Part shown: positions 60,878-64,000 of the stretch, piece by piece | Layout of the letters: the number at the start of each line of letters is the position of its first letter | Position numbering within the stretch: position 1 is the stretch's first letter | Assembly (NCBI GenBank): GCA_029213005.1 | Contig: JARGPI010000025.1 | Location: 1 to 64,000 of the forward strand | Origin: Verrucomicrobiales bacterium | GTDB lineage: Bacteria; Verrucomicrobiota; Verrucomicrobiia; Verrucomicrobiales; DEV007 | Direction of reading: 5' to 3' | DNA: 64,000 bases | Position numbers and translations under genes: made by a program | Notes under the pieces: generated by a model | What the model was told of the DNA's origin: nothing | The model's input: only the letters and a program-made list of their open reading frames with translations | Database searches by the model: none

Positions 60878-62245
60878 CTAAAACTCCGCTGAGCCCGGGG
60901 TGCGTGGAAAAGGAATCACATCGCGAATATTGCTCACTCCAGTAACAAACATCAACAAACGCTCAAACCCCAACCCGAAACCGGCGTGGGGCACGCTGCC
61001 ATAGCGACGGAGATCGACATACCAGTAGTAATCCTCTTCGGTCAAATCGTGGTGTTTCAGATTTTCGCGAAGGACATCGAGCCGCTCTTCCCGCTGGCTT
61101 CCCCCGACGATTTCACCGATGCCGGGAACTAACAAATCCATAGCGGCGACGGTTTTGTTATCATCGTTCCGGCGCATATAGAATGGCTTAATATCTTTCG
61201 GATAGTTATATACCGTGACCGGACACTTGAAGTGTTCTTCGGTCAGATAGCGCTCGTGCTCCGATTGTAGATTGAGACCGTACTCGACTTTATATTCGAA
61301 TTTTTTGTTACTCTTCAAAAGCAACTCAACCGCATCGGTATAGCTGATTCGTTCGAAGTCGCGCTTCTTAACGAACTCAAGCCGCTCTTTGAGCCCTTTA
61401 TCGACAAATTTATTGAGGAACTCCAGATCTTCCGCGCAGTGCTCCAACGCATCGGCGGCGAGGTATTTGATCATCGCTTCCGCCAGTGCCATATCATCGT
61501 CCAGGTCGCAGAAGGCCATCTCCGGCTCGATCATCCAGAACTCAGAGGCGTGCCTCGAGGTGTGGGAGTTTTCCGCCCGGAACGTCGGGCCAAAGGTATA
61601 GATGTTTGATAGTGCACAGGCAAAGGTTTCGCCTTCGAGCTGACCGCTCACTGTCAGGTAGGAGGGCTTTCCGAAAAAGTCCTCTTCCGGTTTGGTATCG
61701 AGCGTTTTGCCATCCAGATTGGTCACCCGGAACATTTCGCCCGCGCCTTCGCAATCGGAAGCGGTGATGATCGGGGTGTGGACGTAAACGAAGCCCTGCT
61801 CCTGGAAAAATTGATGGATCGCGTAGGCCATCCGGCTTCGCATCCGGAAAACCGCTCCAAACAGATTGGTGCGGGGTCTGAGGTGGGCGATGCTGCGGAG
61901 GAACTCCGGGGAATGACCTTTTTTCTGGAGGGGGTAATCCTCATCAGAATTGCCCAGCATCGTTACCGATTTCGCCTGCATTTCCCACTGCTGCTTGCCC
62001 TGAGACTCCACGATTTCGCCCTCAACCGAGACCGATGCCCCGGTTCTGAGGTGGGGAACCGATTCCTCATATCCCTCGATTGTCGCATCCGCCACGATCT
62101 GGAGGTTCGAGAGACAGGAGCCGTCATTGATTTCGATAAAAGAGAAAGCTTTCGAGTCGCGTTTGGTGCGAACCCAACCTTTCACCGTCACCATTCCGGG
62201 TGATTCTGAGGCGCGGAGAACTTGTGCTACGGTCGTTCTGGACAT
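60878..62245 (-). CDS. asnS: Asparaginyl-tRNA synthetase
   Basis: The protein is 455 aa. The anticodon-binding OB domain (about 1-105) contains VTVKGWVRTKRDSKAFSFIEINDGS. Class II core: motif 2-like FRAENSHTSRHASEFWMIEPEMAF and motif 3 GFGLGFERLLMFVTG. YGSVPHAGFGLG is the usual end of AsnRS and AspRS; the lack of an extra domain and HTPIITASDCEGAGEMF support AsnRS. Charges tRNA-Asn. Confidence 0.95.
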   Translation of the reverse strand: MSRTTVAQVLRASESPGMVTVKGWVRTKRDSKAFSFIEINDGSCLSNLQIVADATIEGYEESVPHLRTGASVSVEGEIVESQGKQQWEMQAKSVTMLGNSDEDYPLQKKGHSPEFLRSIAHLRPRTNLFGAVFRMRSRMAYAIHQFFQEQGFVYVHTPIITASDCEGAGEMFRVTNLDGKTLDTKPEEDFFGKPSYLTVSGQLEGETFACALSNIYTFGPTFRAENSHTSRHASEFWMIEPEMAFCDLDDDMALAEAMIKYLAADALEHCAEDLEFLNKFVDKGLKERLEFVKKRDFERISYTDAVELLLKSNKKFEYKVEYGLNLQSEHERYLTEEHFKCPVTVYNYPKDIKPFYMRRNDDNKTVAAMDLLVPGIGEIVGGSQREERLDVLRENLKHHDLTEEDYYWYVDLRRYGSVPHAGFGLGFERLLMFVTGVSNIRDVIPFPRTPGSAEF

Positions 62246-62341
62246 GGCCCAATATCCCGACGACCCCGCCAGATTTCAATCGGTAAGTTTTTGGGTTTGG
62301 GGCGGAAAATTTGAGTGAAATATCCCTCCGAGATGTGGCGG

Positions 62342-62758
62342 TTATTTTGGAGGATGTAAACCGACCACTTTCAGAACAGAGCGAAGATTGAGTAATCCGT
62401 CTCTGTTAAGATTGAGCTTATCAATACTGGCGCGGCCAACCGGCGAGGAGCCTTCGATAAAAGTGCTATCATTTGACCAACGAAAATGCTCGTTCCATTC
62501 GTGTATTCGCGGATTGAACAGATCCACAATTGTTGCCGTTTCGATATCGTAGGCGGTAGTGCTGGTAAATTTGTGTCCATTGCAGCCCCAGCAGCAAACC
62601 ACGAGATTATCAAGGCGGTCGGTGCCATCCTTGACTAAAGGTATTGCATGATCAATGACTAGCGGGTCCGGAGTGTAGTCCAACGGCGTTTGGCAATACT
62701 CACATCTTGCCGCAGCCCGTTCAATGGCGTCGATTCGATCCCGTTTTGAAATTGCCAC
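62342..62758 (-). CDS. HNH endonuclease
   Basis: The protein is 138 aa from the GTG at 62758 (VAISKRDRIDAIERAA), which lies 17 bases after the upstream stop. An upstream TTG would overlap that gene and is less likely. HNH motif: CEYCQTPLDYTPDPLVIDHAIP with NLVVCCWGCNGHK. Two CxxC pairs form the structural zinc site. These nucleases are widespread in single form; it is preceded by a partner gene of unknown role, an arrangement common in other genomes. Confidence 0.88.
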   Translation of the reverse strand: MAISKRDRIDAIERAAARCEYCQTPLDYTPDPLVIDHAIPLVKDGTDRLDNLVVCCWGCNGHKFTSTTAYDIETATIVDLFNPRIHEWNEHFRWSNDSTFIEGSSPVGRASIDKLNLNRDGLLNLRSVLKVVGLHPPK

Positions 62759-62774
62759 AGCAATTGCTTCGTTG

Positions 62775-63176
62775 TTATTTGATTTCCCTAACGATTCCGA
62801 AGCGGGAGGCAAGCTCTGCAAACTCGATATCCTGAATTTTTGCGAGTTTAGCGATTCTGGCTATCCTCGCAGCGTGATGTCTCTCGATGATCGAGTTTAG
62901 CTCGATTAATTCACCGTGTTCATCTACGGTCAGCTTCTCATCACGGCATCTGAGGGAGAGTTCTTCATAGCGAGCCTGTATGGACTCAGGTAACTTCGTG
63001 CCAATCTCTCTTTCGAGAGTTGTTTGATCGTCCGATAAACCGTGGAAAGGATCGTTTTGACTTCGTTTTTGTTCGAGGGCCGCAATCAAAACCTCCGCCG
63101 CATCGATGCCCTGCTGAGCGGCTTCTTTTCCGAGCCACGAAGCTTGATCAGCCGTCAATTCGAGATGCAGTGTCAT
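62775..63176 (-). CDS. Hypothetical partner of the HNH nuclease
   Basis: The protein is 133 aa from ATG 63176 (MTLHLELTADQASWLGKEAAQQGID). The start resembles small antitoxin or DNA-contact N-termini, and the rest is helical and charged (ELSLRCRDEKLTVDEHGELIELNSIIERHHA). It precedes an HNH nuclease gene by 17 bases, so they are likely coexpressed. A regulator or antitoxin-like role is only a guess. Confidence 0.65.
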   Translation of the reverse strand: MTLHLELTADQASWLGKEAAQQGIDAAEVLIAALEQKRSQNDPFHGLSDDQTTLEREIGTKLPESIQARYEELSLRCRDEKLTVDEHGELIELNSIIERHHAARIARIAKLAKIQDIEFAELASRFGIVREIK

Positions 63177-63349
63177 AGGGGCACTATCCGTGTGTTGGGG
63201 GTGCGCATCAAGCAGGAAGTTTGTGAGCAAAAATCGGTGAGTTAGGAGGGAGGTAGTCTTCGCTCCATCCAATATAAGCTGGTTATGAATTGTTTGTGAT
63301 TCAAAAGTCTTTCGAATTTTTGAACACAACTTACAGTTTAGGATTCAAA

Positions 63350-64000
63350 ATGTTTAAATCGACTCGCGTTTCTGAAAAACTTTCACCGGAAGAATTGCTG
63401 AAAACTCATGCCGATTTGAGCGGTCGAACACAACCCATTCTTTCGGTCATTGTCGGTTCGTTTGGCAGTGCTCGAAAAGTGTGGGGTGCTTATTGCTGTT
63501 CTGCAGGATTGAGCCCGAGGGTTGCTCCTCATTCTGATCCTGATAGATTGTTGGACGTCTATCGGTTTGCGTCCCGATCTTCTGCGAAAATTCCCGGTGT
63601 AGGATTGCTAATCGTTCCCGAAGTGGGTTCTGCAAAGTTGTTAGCGGATTTTCTGGAGTTTCGGAAAAGTTATGTCAGGCATCAGTTTGCTTTAGTGGTG
63701 GGTGATACCTTCGCGAGAGATTTTTTCAAACAACCATCTAATCCCGACTTGGTGGCTGCAGTACTATCGGGGTTGGTGCTGCTCAATGAGGATGAACCAT
63801 CAAGCCCGAAATTTCAGGAATCAGCGGTGCTTTATCGAAGTCCTCATGAAGAGATTTTACACAAGCTCCTTGAGGAAAACCCCGCATTTCGAGGTCAATT
63901 CCAACCCAATGTTCACCGACGAGGTGCTTCCGGTTTATCCTACGAGATCGATCTCTTTTCTTCGGCCTGGTCTGTTGCGGTTGAAGTGGATGGAATTGAT
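63350..64000 (+). CDS. Partial protein with likely PD-(D/E)XK nuclease end
   Basis: An ATG at 63350 opens a frame that runs to the window end without a stop, 217 codons so far (MFKSTRVSEKLSPEELLKTH). The last part, SYEIDLFSSAWSVAVEVDG (nt 63940-63996), matches the E-x-D...E-V-D-G pattern of DUF559 or Vsr-like restriction-endonuclease folds. The preceding part has no clear domain. The gene is cut by the window. Divergent from the HNH pair. Confidence 0.6.
   Translation, partial: MFKSTRVSEKLSPEELLKTHADLSGRTQPILSVIVGSFGSARKVWGAYCCSAGLSPRVAPHSDPDRLLDVYRFASRSSAKIPGVGLLIVPEVGSAKLLADFLEFRKSYVRHQFALVVGDTFARDFFKQPSNPDLVAAVLSGLVLLNEDEPSSPKFQESAVLYRSPHEEILHKLLEENPAFRGQFQPNVHRRGASGLSYEIDLFSSAWSVAVEVDGID

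Noticed and set aside
1..64000. tRNA, rRNA or CRISPR
   Set aside because: No typical T-arm sequences, rRNA cores or regularly spaced repeats were seen, although no tool could be run.

Overview
The window comes from a Gram-negative bacterium, most likely a member of the Verrucomicrobiota (PVC group). Moderate GC content, LPS genes (kdsB, a gmhA-like isomerase), TonB-dependent receptors, paired secreted sulfatases, a ThuA-domain protein, an ECF sigma/FecR pair of the PVC type, a LEPR-XLL sorting motif and a giant pilin-like protein all fit that group. The genus cannot be fixed from sequence alone. No rRNA, tRNA, CRISPR array or intact insertion sequence was seen.

Layout. (1) 0.5-13 kb is an iron-acquisition region. 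A leftward operon encodes a DUF3450 protein, a TtpC/ExbB-type channel protein, TonB and a TPR protein. A rightward operon encodes a PepSY membrane protein, a siderophore-type TonB-dependent receptor and a PiuC-like dioxygenase. A further leftward operon encodes two divergent HemS/ChuX-like proteins plus two microproteins. All three transcription units carry a similar 7-1-7 Fur-like palindrome upstream. (2) 13-31 kb is mixed: a two-component pair with an unusual NtrC-like regulator, a LysR/SDR divergent pair, a second TonB-dependent receptor, a Ser/Thr kinase fused to a histidine-less Hpt domain and coupled to a receiver protein, two sulfatases, an FRG-domain protein and an orphan metal-binding lipoprotein. 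(3) 31-45 kb holds RecG, a LEPR-XLL miniprotein, a 1077-aa pilin-like protein, a polysaccharide deacetylase, a truncated KptA, ThrH, KdsB-PyrG, ThuA and a sirtuin. (4) 45-57 kb holds a coupled metallopeptidase/DUF3445 pair, a transglutaminase-like protein, an ECF sigma/FecR/discoidin protein cluster and a DUF58/vWA pair. (5) 57-64 kb holds an NlpC/P60 hydrolase, a GmhA-like isomerase, small secreted domain proteins, an SDR, AsnRS, an HNH nuclease pair and, running off the end, a likely PD-(D/E)XK protein.

Two themes stand out. First, a dispersed palindromic element built on the 13-mer TGTACAGGGTACA occurs at least five times in intergenic gaps. One copy sits exactly where exbB/exbD would be expected in the TonB operon. 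Second, several regulatory proteins keep their domain architecture but lack a key residue or motif: the NtrC-like protein lacks GAFTGA, the Hpt domain lacks its histidine and the transglutaminase lacks its histidine.

Tightly coupled genes with ATGA overlaps recur: sensor kinase/regulator, Ser/Thr kinase/receiver, kdsB/pyrG, sigma/FecR, DUF58/vWA, metallopeptidase/DUF3445 and HemS-like/55-aa peptide. Start codons were moved inward from the longest open frame wherever a signal peptide, an overlap or a terminator favoured a later start.
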